The notes beneath the pieces were generated by a model. That model was not told where the DNA came from. It worked only from the letters and a program-made list of their open reading frames with translations, and searched no databases. From Flavobacteriaceae bacterium UBA1903 (GTDB taxonomy: Bacteria > Bacteroidota > Bacteroidia > Flavobacteriales > Flavobacteriaceae), in the NCBI GenBank assembly GCA_002337605.1, contig DDGL01000010.1, positions 67,311 to 131,310 on the forward strand: a stretch of 64,000 nt of DNA, written 5' to 3'. A program made the translations under genes and the position numbers. Position 1 is the stretch's first letter. Each line of letters opens with the position of its first letter. Shown here one piece after another: positions 8,164 to 16,658 of the stretch.

Positions 8164-10665
8164 TTATATGTTTTTACTTTTTAGACGTAATGAGTTGGCA
8201 ATTACCGATACCGAACTGAAGCTCATCGCCAAAGCCGCAATCATTGGCGATAAGAGTATTCCAAAAAACGGATACAGTAGTCCTGCTGCAATAGGGATAC
8301 CCAGCGTGTTATAAATCATTGCAAAAAAGAGGTTTTGTTTGATATTGCGCATTACTGCATCACTTAGATTTCTTGCCTTTACGATACCGTGTAAATCGCC
8401 TTTCACCAAGGTAATGGCTGCACTTTCAATGGCAACATCCGTACCTGTTCCCATTGCGATACCTACATCACTTTTAGCGAGTGCAGGTGCATCATTGATA
8501 CCATCGCCTGCCATTGCAACCACCTTGCCTTGCTCTTGTAATTTCTCGACTTCCTGCAATTTGTTTTCTGGTAGCATACTTGCTTGAAAATCGGCAAGGT
8601 TAAGCTCATCTGCGACAGCTTGGGCGGTGTCGTGATTATCACCAGTAAGCATAATGACCGCAATTCCCTTATTCTGCAAATCCTTGATAGCTTTTGCACT
8701 CGTTTCCTTGATTTTGTCGCCGATAACGACGTAGCCTACAACTTGACCTTCTACAGCGAGATAGGAAACCGTTTTCCCTTGTTTTTGGTAGGATTGTGCC
8801 TCGTTTTCCATAGCTTCGGTAAGTGTAGCATTTGCCTGTTCCATCATTTTGGCGTTACCTAAAGCCACTTCTTTATTGTTCACTTCACCTTCAACGCCTT
8901 TTCCAGTTACTGCGTTAAATCCATCTGCTTTTAAAAACTCTGCGCTTTGTTCTTTTCCATATTTTACGGTGGCTTCCGCCAGCGGATGTTCACTTTGGCT
9001 GTTCAAGGAAACAATGTATTGTAGTACTTCGGTTTCGGTAAACCCCTTCTCAAAAGAACCCACTTTCTCAACTGTAGGTTTTCCTTCAGTTATCGTTCCG
9101 GTCTTATCGACAATGAGAGTATCGACCTTATCCATTTTTTCAAGGGCTTCGGCATTTTTAATAAGCACACCATTCTGCGCACCTTTGCCAACGCCGACCA
9201 TTACAGACATTGGTGTCGCAAGCCCCAAAGCACAGGGACAGGCGATAATTAATACGGCAATCGCATTGACCAAAGCATAAACATAGGCTGGCTCTGGGCC
9301 CCAAATTGCCCAAACGGCAAATGTAACAACAGCGATTATAACAACGATTGGCACGAAATATCCCGAAACGGTATCGGCCAACTTTTGGATGGGTGCACGG
9401 CTTCGACTGGCATCATTGACCATCTGTATAATCTGTGATAACAAAGTGTCAGACCCAACCTTTTCAGCTTTCATCAAGAAGGACTGATTGCCATTGATAG
9501 TTCCGCTACTTACTTTATCATCTACTGATTTGTTTACAGGAATGGGTTCGCCCGTAATCATCGATTCATCTATAGAAGTTTCGCCTTCGGTAATAACGCC
9601 ATCCACAGGAATCTTATCGCCCGGCTTTACACGCAGAATATCACCCAATTCAATTTCATCGATGGCCACTTCCTGTTCCTCGCCATCAACTACCTTTACA
9701 GCCTTGTTAGGTGCCAATTTTAAAAGTTCCTTGACTGCGGAATTGGTCTTGCTATGCGCACGAGCTTCCAGAACCTGCCCAAGCAATACCAAAGTTAGAA
9801 TGACCGTTGCCGCTTCAAAATAGACGTGAACGGTACCTGCCTCGGTCTTGAATTGGTCTGGGAAAAAATCGGGAACGAGCATCCCGAACACGCTGAACAG
9901 CCAAGCAACACCTGCACCGATACCGATAAGCGTAAACATATTTAAGTTCCACGTCTTTATACTGCGGTAGGCACGTTCAAAGAACATCCAAGTAGCGTAG
10001 AATACCACAGGGATAGAGAGCGCAAATTGAATCCAATTCCAATAGTTTAATTCTAAAACATCATATAATGGATTGTTGGGCAGCATTTCGGACATTGCAA
10101 TGATAAAAATGGGCAATGTGAAAGCGACCGCTATCCAGAACTTTTTAAGCAGTTTTTTATAGGTCTTTTCTTCTGCGGATAAATCGGGTTCCATAGGAAC
10201 TAAATCCATCCCACAAATTGGACAGCTTCCCGGTTCATCCTTAATAATTTCGGGATGCATCGGACAGGTATATTGGGTGTCGGAAGTAGCCGTTAGGTTC
10301 ACTTCTTCAACCAAATCCATCCCGCAAACAGGACAATCGCCTGGTTGGTCGTAAGTCTTGTCGCCCTCGCAATGCATCGGGCAATAGAACGTTCCCGTTC
10401 CTTTGCCTTTGGGTTTCTCTACTTTCTTCTTATCGTGGGTATGATGATGTTCCCCATTCTGATGGATGCTGTATTGCCCACCGTTCGTTTTCAGCGCCTC
10501 TTGAAATTTTTCGATGGGAATATGGGATTGCATTTCAATGGTCGCTTCGGCTTTTTCTAAATTGACAGTTGCATTGGTAACACCTTCAACTTTAGAGAGC
10601 GTTTCTTCTACGTGCGTTCTACAACCATTACAGGTCATTCCGTGTATGTGATAGGTGTGTGTCAT
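8164..10665 (-). CDS. copA: Copper-translocating P1B-type ATPase with three N-terminal metal-binding modules
   Basis: 833 aa. An HMA domain with MTCNGC (10-15) is followed by a His-rich linker (71-78). Two short metal-binding modules follow: CPMHC (95-99)/CPVCGMDL (111-118) and CPMHP (134-138)/CPICGMDL (148-155). The ATPase core has the CPC transmembrane motif (ACPCALGLATP, near 475), the phosphorylation loop DKTGT (near 518) and the hinge GDGIND (near 720). The CPC motif fits Cu(I)/Ag(I) export from the cytoplasm. Two tandem CPMH/CPxCGM modules are more than many CopA proteins carry. It lies mid-operon. Confidence 0.93.
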   Translation of the reverse strand: MTHTYHIHGMTCNGCRTHVEETLSKVEGVTNATVNLEKAEATIEMQSHIPIEKFQEALKTNGGQYSIHQNGEHHHTHDKKKVEKPKGKGTGTFYCPMHCEGDKTYDQPGDCPVCGMDLVEEVNLTATSDTQYTCPMHPEIIKDEPGSCPICGMDLVPMEPDLSAEEKTYKKLLKKFWIAVAFTLPIFIIAMSEMLPNNPLYDVLELNYWNWIQFALSIPVVFYATWMFFERAYRSIKTWNLNMFTLIGIGAGVAWLFSVFGMLVPDFFPDQFKTEAGTVHVYFEAATVILTLVLLGQVLEARAHSKTNSAVKELLKLAPNKAVKVVDGEEQEVAIDEIELGDILRVKPGDKIPVDGVITEGETSIDESMITGEPIPVNKSVDDKVSSGTINGNQSFLMKAEKVGSDTLLSQIIQMVNDASRSRAPIQKLADTVSGYFVPIVVIIAVVTFAVWAIWGPEPAYVYALVNAIAVLIIACPCALGLATPMSVMVGVGKGAQNGVLIKNAEALEKMDKVDTLIVDKTGTITEGKPTVEKVGSFEKGFTETEVLQYIVSLNSQSEHPLAEATVKYGKEQSAEFLKADGFNAVTGKGVEGEVNNKEVALGNAKMMEQANATLTEAMENEAQSYQKQGKTVSYLAVEGQVVGYVVIGDKIKETSAKAIKDLQNKGIAVIMLTGDNHDTAQAVADELNLADFQASMLPENKLQEVEKLQEQGKVVAMAGDGINDAPALAKSDVGIAMGTGTDVAIESAAITLVKGDLHGIVKARNLSDAVMRNIKQNLFFAMIYNTLGIPIAAGLLYPFFGILLSPMIAALAMSFSSVSVIANSLRLKSKNI

Positions 10666-10683
10666 TTTATGATTGGCTAAAAA

Positions 10684-11160
10684 TTATTTAACATTTCTGG
10701 ATGATGAATGTGTTTTAACTATCTGCCATTTATCATCTATCTTCTTAAGGATAGAAGTCGCCACCCCTTTTTTCTTTATAGTTCGGGTATTGCCATTATC
10801 ATCGGGATTGAGAACTATGGTATAGACGTAAGTTTCGGTAGTAAATGCATAGGGCAAATCTACTTCTGCATCAATTTCATAATCTGAAAATTCAAACTTC
10901 TTGAAGTGTCCTAATTCTGGTCCCAAATGGTGTTCTATATAGTGCGCATAGGAACCCTCAACACCACCGGACTCAAAAACTTCCGAGTCGTTTGTGAACA
11001 ACTCAAAGGTACCTTCAGTCGTTAGGTTTTGCAGCGCATCCTTATAGGTTTTCATTACTTTAAGTACGGCTTGCTTTTCTGTGTTTGTATCTTGTCCGAA
11101 CACTTGGCTTGTTGCTATTATAATTAATGCGAATATTGTAGTTTTTCTAAGTGCATTCAT
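10684..11160 (-). CDS. Secreted NTF2-like (SnoaL/DUF4440-type) protein
   Basis: 158 aa. Signal peptide (1-22, ending VFGQ), then a single NTF2-like alpha/beta domain: initial helices (KQAVLKVMKTYKDAL), then strands ending KIDDKWQIVKTHSS. Such folds act as small-molecule binding or non-catalytic domains and the ligand is not predictable. It is 18 nt upstream of the ATPase start and probably in the same transcript. Homologues are common in flavobacterial copper clusters (general recollection, unverified). Confidence 0.72.
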   Translation of the reverse strand: MNALRKTTIFALIIIATSQVFGQDTNTEKQAVLKVMKTYKDALQNLTTEGTFELFTNDSEVFESGGVEGSYAHYIEHHLGPELGHFKKFEFSDYEIDAEVDLPYAFTTETYVYTIVLNPDDNGNTRTIKKKGVATSILKKIDDKWQIVKTHSSSRNVK

Positions 11161-11234
11161 CCTGTTTGTTTTTAAGGGTTTTTATTCAAATTCATTTATG
11201 TCATTATTCATTTTTCTAATATTTTTTATTGTGC

Positions 11235-11290
11235 CTGACAAGGGAAGGGCTACTAACTAACCAACCATCAACTTTCCCTTCCCATATCAG
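11235..11290. repeat. Long-loop inverted repeat between two operon genes
   Basis: GGGAAGGG (11242-11249) pairs with CCCTTCCC (11276-11283), flanked by CTGA/TCAG at the outer ends. It lies in the 134-nt gap between the haem-binding gene and the NTF2-like gene. It could be an mRNA-processing or partial-termination structure that sets different expression for the two halves of the cluster. Confidence 0.45.
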
Positions 11291-11294
11291 GACT

Positions 11295-11750
11295 TTATTC
11301 CAAACTGTCTTTTAACGCTGTCATATAATCTATTATCACCCTCTTATCTTCATCTGAAAGAATTGCATCCTTGTGAATGAGTGTATAAGAATCCAACGGC
11401 ATTTTATCTTCTTCAATTTGGCTTATGATAGACCGAAGTTTACTGTTCTTTCGCCGGTCTGAATATTCTGCCCATTCATTAAAATTAAGTTCGTCCTTAC
11501 CTTCTTGTATGTGGTCTTCCAGATAGCAAGCCGCAGGCTGTATCTTACTATACCACGGATAATCTGTATTATTACTGTGGCAATCGTAGCAAGAAACCTG
11601 CAACCGATTTTTTATCGTTGCAGGCACTTGATTTTCGACCATAAAATCACTTTGCGGTACAGTATCGCTCTCGTTCAGGGTTATTGGAAAGAACTGAATC
11701 ACTATCAATGCCACAAGGGCAAGCCACGCTATGATTTTTATAAACTTCAA
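11295..11750 (-). CDS. Haem-binding domain (haem_bd) c-type protein
   Basis: 151 aa. An N-terminal hydrophobic anchor (about 5-24) is followed by a haem-binding domain with CYDCHS (54-59), a CxxCH c-type haem site, and TDYPWYSKIQP. This matches the haem_bd domain frequent in Bacteroidota. It is probably a periplasmic, membrane-anchored electron carrier. The start is TTG at 11750, immediately next to the stop of DUF3347, implying translational coupling. In this context it may pass electrons to the oxidase or PepSY protein (inference). Confidence 0.82.
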   Translation of the reverse strand: MKFIKIIAWLALVALIVIQFFPITLNESDTVPQSDFMVENQVPATIKNRLQVSCYDCHSNNTDYPWYSKIQPAACYLEDHIQEGKDELNFNEWAEYSDRRKNSKLRSIISQIEEDKMPLDSYTLIHKDAILSDEDKRVIIDYMTALKDSLE

Positions 11751-12341
11751 TTAGTTGATTTCACGCTGTACTTTACCGCATTTCAACATTTTGTCACCGA
11801 AATAGGGGTTTCTAATTTCTTCGTTCATACTAAGCCAAGCACCACCCTCATTATTCTTATACATAGGGCAGAATTGCTCGTATATCTTCATCTCAGTTCC
11901 GGTAATGGCAACCATATCGGTAACATCCTTGCTTAATATCTTAAAGTGCTCACGTTGGTGTGCCATATCACTTTCTGAAATGTGTTCTGCGTGTTCAATT
12001 GCGTCTTCCAAAATATCCTTGAGTTCTTGTTGCTCGTTATCTGAATAGCTCGATGCATCAAAACTGCCTAAAGTGCTTGCCAGCGTGGCACCCAATTGTT
12101 TTGCTTTGTCATTATTCGTCTCGACAAGTGCATCTTTTAGTTTAAAGTAGTCTTGTAGGACTGCTTTTGCATCTTGGTTGTCATTCATTGCCATATTGTC
12201 TTTGTCATCCATAGATTCTTGGTGCATCTCGTTGCTCATAGGTGCAGCAGGTTCATTTTTGTTTCCATCCTTGCAGGAAACCGTTAACACCATTATAGCA
12301 GCAAGTGCCATTGTACCTATTGTTCTTTTTACTGTTTTCAT
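11751..12341 (-). CDS. DUF3347 lipoprotein
   Basis: 196 aa. Lipobox VSC-type signal (Cys23), a Met/Asp-rich linker, then a DUF3347 domain (about 60-196) with LKDALVETNN, EHFKILSKD, CPMYKNNEGG and NPYFGDKML. The same domain forms the C-terminus of the CusB adaptor in this island. Such domains bind copper through Met/Cys/His residues in some systems; that is family-level knowledge and not proven here. It probably acts as a periplasmic metal buffer or chaperone. It lies directly downstream of the multicopper oxidase. Confidence 0.85.
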   Translation of the reverse strand: MKTVKRTIGTMALAAIMVLTVSCKDGNKNEPAAPMSNEMHQESMDDKDNMAMNDNQDAKAVLQDYFKLKDALVETNNDKAKQLGATLASTLGSFDASSYSDNEQQELKDILEDAIEHAEHISESDMAHQREHFKILSKDVTDMVAITGTEMKIYEQFCPMYKNNEGGAWLSMNEEIRNPYFGDKMLKCGKVQREIN

Positions 12342-12371
12342 TTTTGTTATTTATTTAAGTTAATAATTGTT

Positions 12372-14801
12372 CTAAAATCTTAATGAGAGTCCACCACCAG
12401 CGCCAAAGCGGTTGTCATAGCTTCCCATTAATGAGAAGTCACGGCTCAATACGTATTCAAGTCCAACTTGCCACGTGGTTTCTTCTTCAAAGTCCTGACC
12501 TTCGGGTAATTTGCCGTCCCAGCCAAAGTCCATCTGGTATTCATACTCGCCATAAATTCCAAGGTGGGGAAAAATCATAAAGCCCGTACTAAAACTTATC
12601 TGTGGACGCAGTTTGCTGTCAATTCTGAAATCTGAATTAATGAGCAATGGCATTAACCATCGTACACCAGCAATGGCGGTTGTGTTTATTTCTTCAAGGC
12701 TGTCCTCACCTTCATTCTCTACATTTACACCACCAAAAACTCGGAAGTAATCATTGAGATAGCGCTCGTAGGTAAACTCGGCTTCCAGATTTTTGTTCCA
12801 TCCATATTCGCCCCTTAGCGCAAATTGATTTCTGATATTTGTTGCAGTAGCGTAAAGCTCGGTCATATGACTTGCAGCCGTGATTTCGCCCCAAGTGAAT
12901 ATGTGGTCTGCTTCGTTGGTAAGGTTAGTAAGTGGGTAGCCTTCTAATCGTTCGTCACGAGGTGTATCGTAACTGAAAACCCTTGCCATACCGCTCATCA
13001 TATGATAAAGGATGTGACAATGGAAAAACCAATCACCAGTTTCATCAGCGGCAAACTCAAATACGACTTTTTGCATTGGTGCCACGTTAACAGTATGCTT
13101 TAGTGGTGAATACTCACCGTTCTCGTTCAATACTCTAAAGAAGTGGCCGTGCAAGTGCATAGGGTGGTGCATCATCGTGAGATTGTTAAGTGTGATACGC
13201 ACGACTTCGCCTTGCTCGATTTTTATCTTATCTGTTTCTGAAAGGGGCACACCGTTGATAGACCAGACGTAGCGGTTCATATTTCCTGTAAGGTTGAAAA
13301 GCATTTCCTTTACGGGCTTATCGTTTTCAAATTCGGTAGGTTCTTTAGCCCTTAAGTAGTTGTAATTGAACTCGGGATTACCACCCGTTTTCATATTATC
13401 GCCTACCACTTTATCTTTTGGCACCATATATCCCATTTTCATTTCGCCCATATCCATACCGCCATCCATTTTCATATTGGCCTTGCCTTTGTTCATCTTC
13501 ATTTCTGACTTGGACATTTTCATTTTATCATCCTTCATATCCATTTTTGAATGGTCCATTTTATTGTGAGCCATCTTGGTAGAATCCATTTCCATTTCAC
13601 CCTTTTTCATATTATCATCCATCATAGACATACTATTCATCTGCATTCCGCCCATATCCATTTTGTACTTTTCCATTACTTGAATGGAATCGTTTTTTGA
13701 AGGATTAAATTTTGAAGCAGGTGCGCCCATCTTCATACCCATAGACATCATTTGCTTCATATTCTTTATAAGATTAGGTTCTGGAACTACAGGTGCTTCC
13801 AGTACATTTCCAGTTCCTATAAATGCCGAAGCTTCGCCAGAACCATCCTGTGCCGTAGCTCTTACTTGAAGTTTTCCACTTTCTGGAATCGTCACTATAA
13901 AATCATAGGTTTCGGCAACGCCAATCAAAGTTTTGTTATGTTCTACTGGAACCACATCAAGTCCATCGGCAGATACGAGCATTGGGTCTTCGCCACCAAA
14001 TGTGAGCCAGAAATAAGACGCTGCGGCTGCGTTTACAAATCGAAGCCTCACGCGCTCGCCGGGCTGAAAATCTGGATATTCCTGTGAAGTACCACCATTG
14101 ATAAAAAACTTGTCAAAATAATTATCTGAAATAGCCATATCTGGCATACGTTGCCACGCCATCTTTAACTTGGCACCTACTGCGCCTTGGGCAATTAATT
14201 TATCCAGACTTTGAACCTGACCTTTTTTAATTAAATACCACTCATTGCCACGCTTCAAATTTTTAAGTTGAGATTGTGGATTTTCATCTACCCAATCCGA
14301 AAGCACTAAGACCAAATCTTTGTCATATTCTAAATCGGTTTCCTTTGGATTTATCTGTAATGAACCATACACCCCACGTTGTTCCTGTAACCCAGTATGG
14401 GAATGATACCAATAGGTTCCAGATTGTTTCAATGCAAACTTGTATTGAAAGGTTTCCCCTGGACGGATAGGTGGTGTGGTCAAATACGGTACGCCATCGT
14501 GGAAATTAGGTAATATCATCCCGTGCCAATGGACAGATGTTTCCACATCCATTTTATTGGTAACGTTGATAATGGCAAACTCGCCTTCGTTGAACTCGAG
14601 ATTGGGACCAGGTATGCCACCATTAATGGTCATTGCCTGTACATCCTTGCCCGTAAAGTTTACGGTTTTATAATCTATAGTAAGGTCATAAATCCGTTCT
14701 GGCCAGTTGTCAACATTTTCTTCAGTTTCATTCGCTACCAATTGGGCTTTTGCACCAAAAGTGATAAGCATTGTTAGAAGTAATGTGATTTTATATTTCA
14801 T
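12372..14801 (-). CDS. Multicopper oxidase fused to a CopB-like C-terminal barrel
   Basis: About 809 aa from ATG 14801. The longer frame to 14843 adds 14 residues before the signal peptide MKYKITLLLTMLITFGAKAQ and is less likely. Copper ligands are HWHG (91-94), WYHSH (131-135), HPMHLHGH (about 545-555) and FHCHILYH (about 593-602), covering type 1, 2 and 3 sites. A very Met-rich stretch (about 380-467, repeated MDM, KMD and MKM) lies between cupredoxin domains. The last about 170 residues, after the oxidase, are amphipathic strands ending in RF, like CopB. So a Cu(I) oxidase and an outer-membrane anchor are apparently one chain. Confidence 0.88.
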   Translation of the reverse strand: MKYKITLLLTMLITFGAKAQLVANETEENVDNWPERIYDLTIDYKTVNFTGKDVQAMTINGGIPGPNLEFNEGEFAIINVTNKMDVETSVHWHGMILPNFHDGVPYLTTPPIRPGETFQYKFALKQSGTYWYHSHTGLQEQRGVYGSLQINPKETDLEYDKDLVLVLSDWVDENPQSQLKNLKRGNEWYLIKKGQVQSLDKLIAQGAVGAKLKMAWQRMPDMAISDNYFDKFFINGGTSQEYPDFQPGERVRLRFVNAAAASYFWLTFGGEDPMLVSADGLDVVPVEHNKTLIGVAETYDFIVTIPESGKLQVRATAQDGSGEASAFIGTGNVLEAPVVPEPNLIKNMKQMMSMGMKMGAPASKFNPSKNDSIQVMEKYKMDMGGMQMNSMSMMDDNMKKGEMEMDSTKMAHNKMDHSKMDMKDDKMKMSKSEMKMNKGKANMKMDGGMDMGEMKMGYMVPKDKVVGDNMKTGGNPEFNYNYLRAKEPTEFENDKPVKEMLFNLTGNMNRYVWSINGVPLSETDKIKIEQGEVVRITLNNLTMMHHPMHLHGHFFRVLNENGEYSPLKHTVNVAPMQKVVFEFAADETGDWFFHCHILYHMMSGMARVFSYDTPRDERLEGYPLTNLTNEADHIFTWGEITAASHMTELYATATNIRNQFALRGEYGWNKNLEAEFTYERYLNDYFRVFGGVNVENEGEDSLEEINTTAIAGVRWLMPLLINSDFRIDSKLRPQISFSTGFMIFPHLGIYGEYEYQMDFGWDGKLPEGQDFEEETTWQVGLEYVLSRDFSLMGSYDNRFGAGGGLSLRF

Positions 14802-14871
14802 AGTTCTTAATTTTATTTGGATAAAATTACTGCTGTAAATCAACAGCTTGTGTCATAATTATGGTTGTTAT

Positions 14872-15438
14872 CTATACAATTTTGTCCAATGCATTCCTAA
14901 AGTTTTTCTGTTGTGATTTATACTCGGTCAGGCTCATACCCGTTTCGCTTTTAAACTGGCCACTCAAATGGTTGATATGGCTATAATCCAGCAGCTGTGC
15001 CATTTCTGTAAAGTTGAGTTCCTTGGCCTGTACCAGTTCCTTTACCTTTTCTATTTTCAATTTGATGAAGTACTTCTCAATGGTAATGCCTTCGGTAATT
15101 GAAAAGACCTTACTGATTTTAGAATACTCGTGACCCAATGCATCGGCTAAGTGAGCGGATAATTTCTTATCGAATTCCAAAGGCAATTTTTGTAATGCTT
15201 TAATCAGTTCTACCTTAACCTGCTCTGTGAGTTTTTCTTCGGTACTATCTATGAGGGAAAAACCATTGTTTTCGAGCAATGTTTCCAATTTTTGGATTTC
15301 ATCATCGCTCTCGATGTCGAGGCGCAAACGGCCCAATTCGATTTGCAACAACTCGATATTTTGACCATCCAGTTCATCTTTTAAGACCTTGATACATCTA
15401 TCGCAAACCATATTTTTTATGTAAAAATCCTTGACCAT
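14872..15438 (-). CDS. AraC-family regulator with N-terminal HMA-like metal sensor domain
   Basis: 188 aa. The N-terminal about 65 residues look like an HMA fold with the metal motif CDRC (Cys12, Cys15) in the usual first loop. The C-terminal about 100 residues have two helix-turn-helix motifs of the AraC type (YSKISKVFSI and NFTEMAQLLDYSHINHL). Direct metal sensing coupled to DNA binding is inferred from this fusion. It lies 2 nt downstream of cusC and just upstream of the oxidase, so it probably regulates the cluster. Its operator was not identified. Confidence 0.85.
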   Translation of the reverse strand: MVKDFYIKNMVCDRCIKVLKDELDGQNIELLQIELGRLRLDIESDDEIQKLETLLENNGFSLIDSTEEKLTEQVKVELIKALQKLPLEFDKKLSAHLADALGHEYSKISKVFSITEGITIEKYFIKLKIEKVKELVQAKELNFTEMAQLLDYSHINHLSGQFKSETGMSLTEYKSQQKNFRNALDKIV

Positions 15439-15440
15439 AA

Positions 15441-16658
15441 TTAGTTGATTAAATAGTTAATAATGGCCGATTGCACATAGTACATTAGTACCGATTCAAT
15501 TTGATTCATTTGAAACTTCAACTGCAACTCTTGAATATCCAACACATCGTTAAAATCGATAGTGCCAGTTTCATAGTTCTTAACCAGAATTTCTTCGGCA
15601 TCTTGGGCTTGTTTTAGGTTACGGGCTTGTGTGTTGTATGCGATGCGTGCTTGGTTGCGTTGTGATTGCGCTTTCGCGAAAGCGGATTCCAATACATTCA
15701 ATCGCTGTTCCCGTTGAGTTTCTATTTCTTGCTGTCTCAACTCATTTTGTCTTGAAATAGACTTGTAACGATTGTTAAAAATGGGAATGGAAACCGACAC
15801 CATAGGCATCAACACATCTTTCCCATTATCGCTGAAGTTGACATCGCTACGTTCGGTTACTGGCAGGTAGTCTACACCAAAACCAATCATAGGCAAACTC
15901 TCACGCTGGTTGAGCAGTTCGGATTGTGCTACTGATTCATAGAGTTTGTCATATTTGAGCAGTTCGGGATTGAGTGATAGCGCATCATTAGAATAAAATG
16001 GGTCTTCTTGTGGAATTTCCATTTCGGGAACGACGATAACCGTCATCATTGCATCACGGTTGAGCAAATTGTTGAAAGCGGTTTGTTCTGCTGTAAATTC
16101 TTCTTCCAGTACTTCCTTTTGTTGTTGTAATTCATTTTGTCTAATCTGAAGTCGCAATACATCTACGGCACTCGCTTTGCCCACTTCTACAGATGTGAGT
16201 GCAAGTTGTTCGTAGGTTTCAAGAAGCTGTATATTTTCATCCAGTACGACTTGCTTGGCACGTATGGAATATAAACGATAATAGGATTGTGCGACCGAAA
16301 GTGCGAGCTTGCGCTTTGCAATCGTGATGTCTACATATTCGGCATCTGCCATTGCGGTAGCATAATTTTCACGAGCTGTAATAGTACCGAACCACGGCAA
16401 CATCTGTTTTACGCCTATTCGTGCACGTTGCGCACCCACTCTTGTTTCAGGTTCACTCACAAAGTAGCCGGCACTTACTTCGGTATTTGGAATCCAGTTG
16501 GCTTCGTTTACCTTTTCTTCGGCAATGTTGTAGCGCAGTTCAAAGGCTTGAATTTCTGGATTGTTCGCTTCGGCTTCTTGAATGTAAGACTGTAATTGTT
16601 GCGCTTTCGCGAAAGCAGAAACAAACAAAAACACCAGTATATATTTTAATTTCTTCAT
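15441..16658 (-). CDS. cusC: TolC/CusC-family outer-membrane efflux protein
   Basis: 405 aa. Signal peptide (about 1-20, ending AFAKAQ), then long amphipathic helices with two structural repeats typical of TolC-type channels (YYRLYSIRAKQVVLDENIQLL and FNDVLDIQELQLKF). It provides the outer-membrane exit duct for the CusA-CusB pump. It overlaps the cusA stop by 4 bp, a coupled arrangement. The signal-peptide codons and an internal site both contain the palindrome GCTTTCGCGAAAGC. Confidence 0.88.
   Translation of the reverse strand: MKKLKYILVFLFVSAFAKAQQLQSYIQEAEANNPEIQAFELRYNIAEEKVNEANWIPNTEVSAGYFVSEPETRVGAQRARIGVKQMLPWFGTITARENYATAMADAEYVDITIAKRKLALSVAQSYYRLYSIRAKQVVLDENIQLLETYEQLALTSVEVGKASAVDVLRLQIRQNELQQQKEVLEEEFTAEQTAFNNLLNRDAMMTVIVVPEMEIPQEDPFYSNDALSLNPELLKYDKLYESVAQSELLNQRESLPMIGFGVDYLPVTERSDVNFSDNGKDVLMPMVSVSIPIFNNRYKSISRQNELRQQEIETQREQRLNVLESAFAKAQSQRNQARIAYNTQARNLKQAQDAEEILVKNYETGTIDFNDVLDIQELQLKFQMNQIESVLMYYVQSAIINYLIN
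15669..15684. repeat. Palindrome CGCTTTCGCGAAAGCG, copy 1
   Basis: Perfect 16-bp palindrome inside cusC, coding ...SAFAKAQ... in the minus-strand frame. Related copies lie at 16603-16616 and 18674-18691. Confidence 0.8.
16603..16616. repeat. Palindrome GCTTTCGCGAAAGC, copy 2
   Basis: Perfect 14-bp palindrome in the signal-peptide coding part of cusC, same codon phase as copy 1 (AFAKA). Confidence 0.75.
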
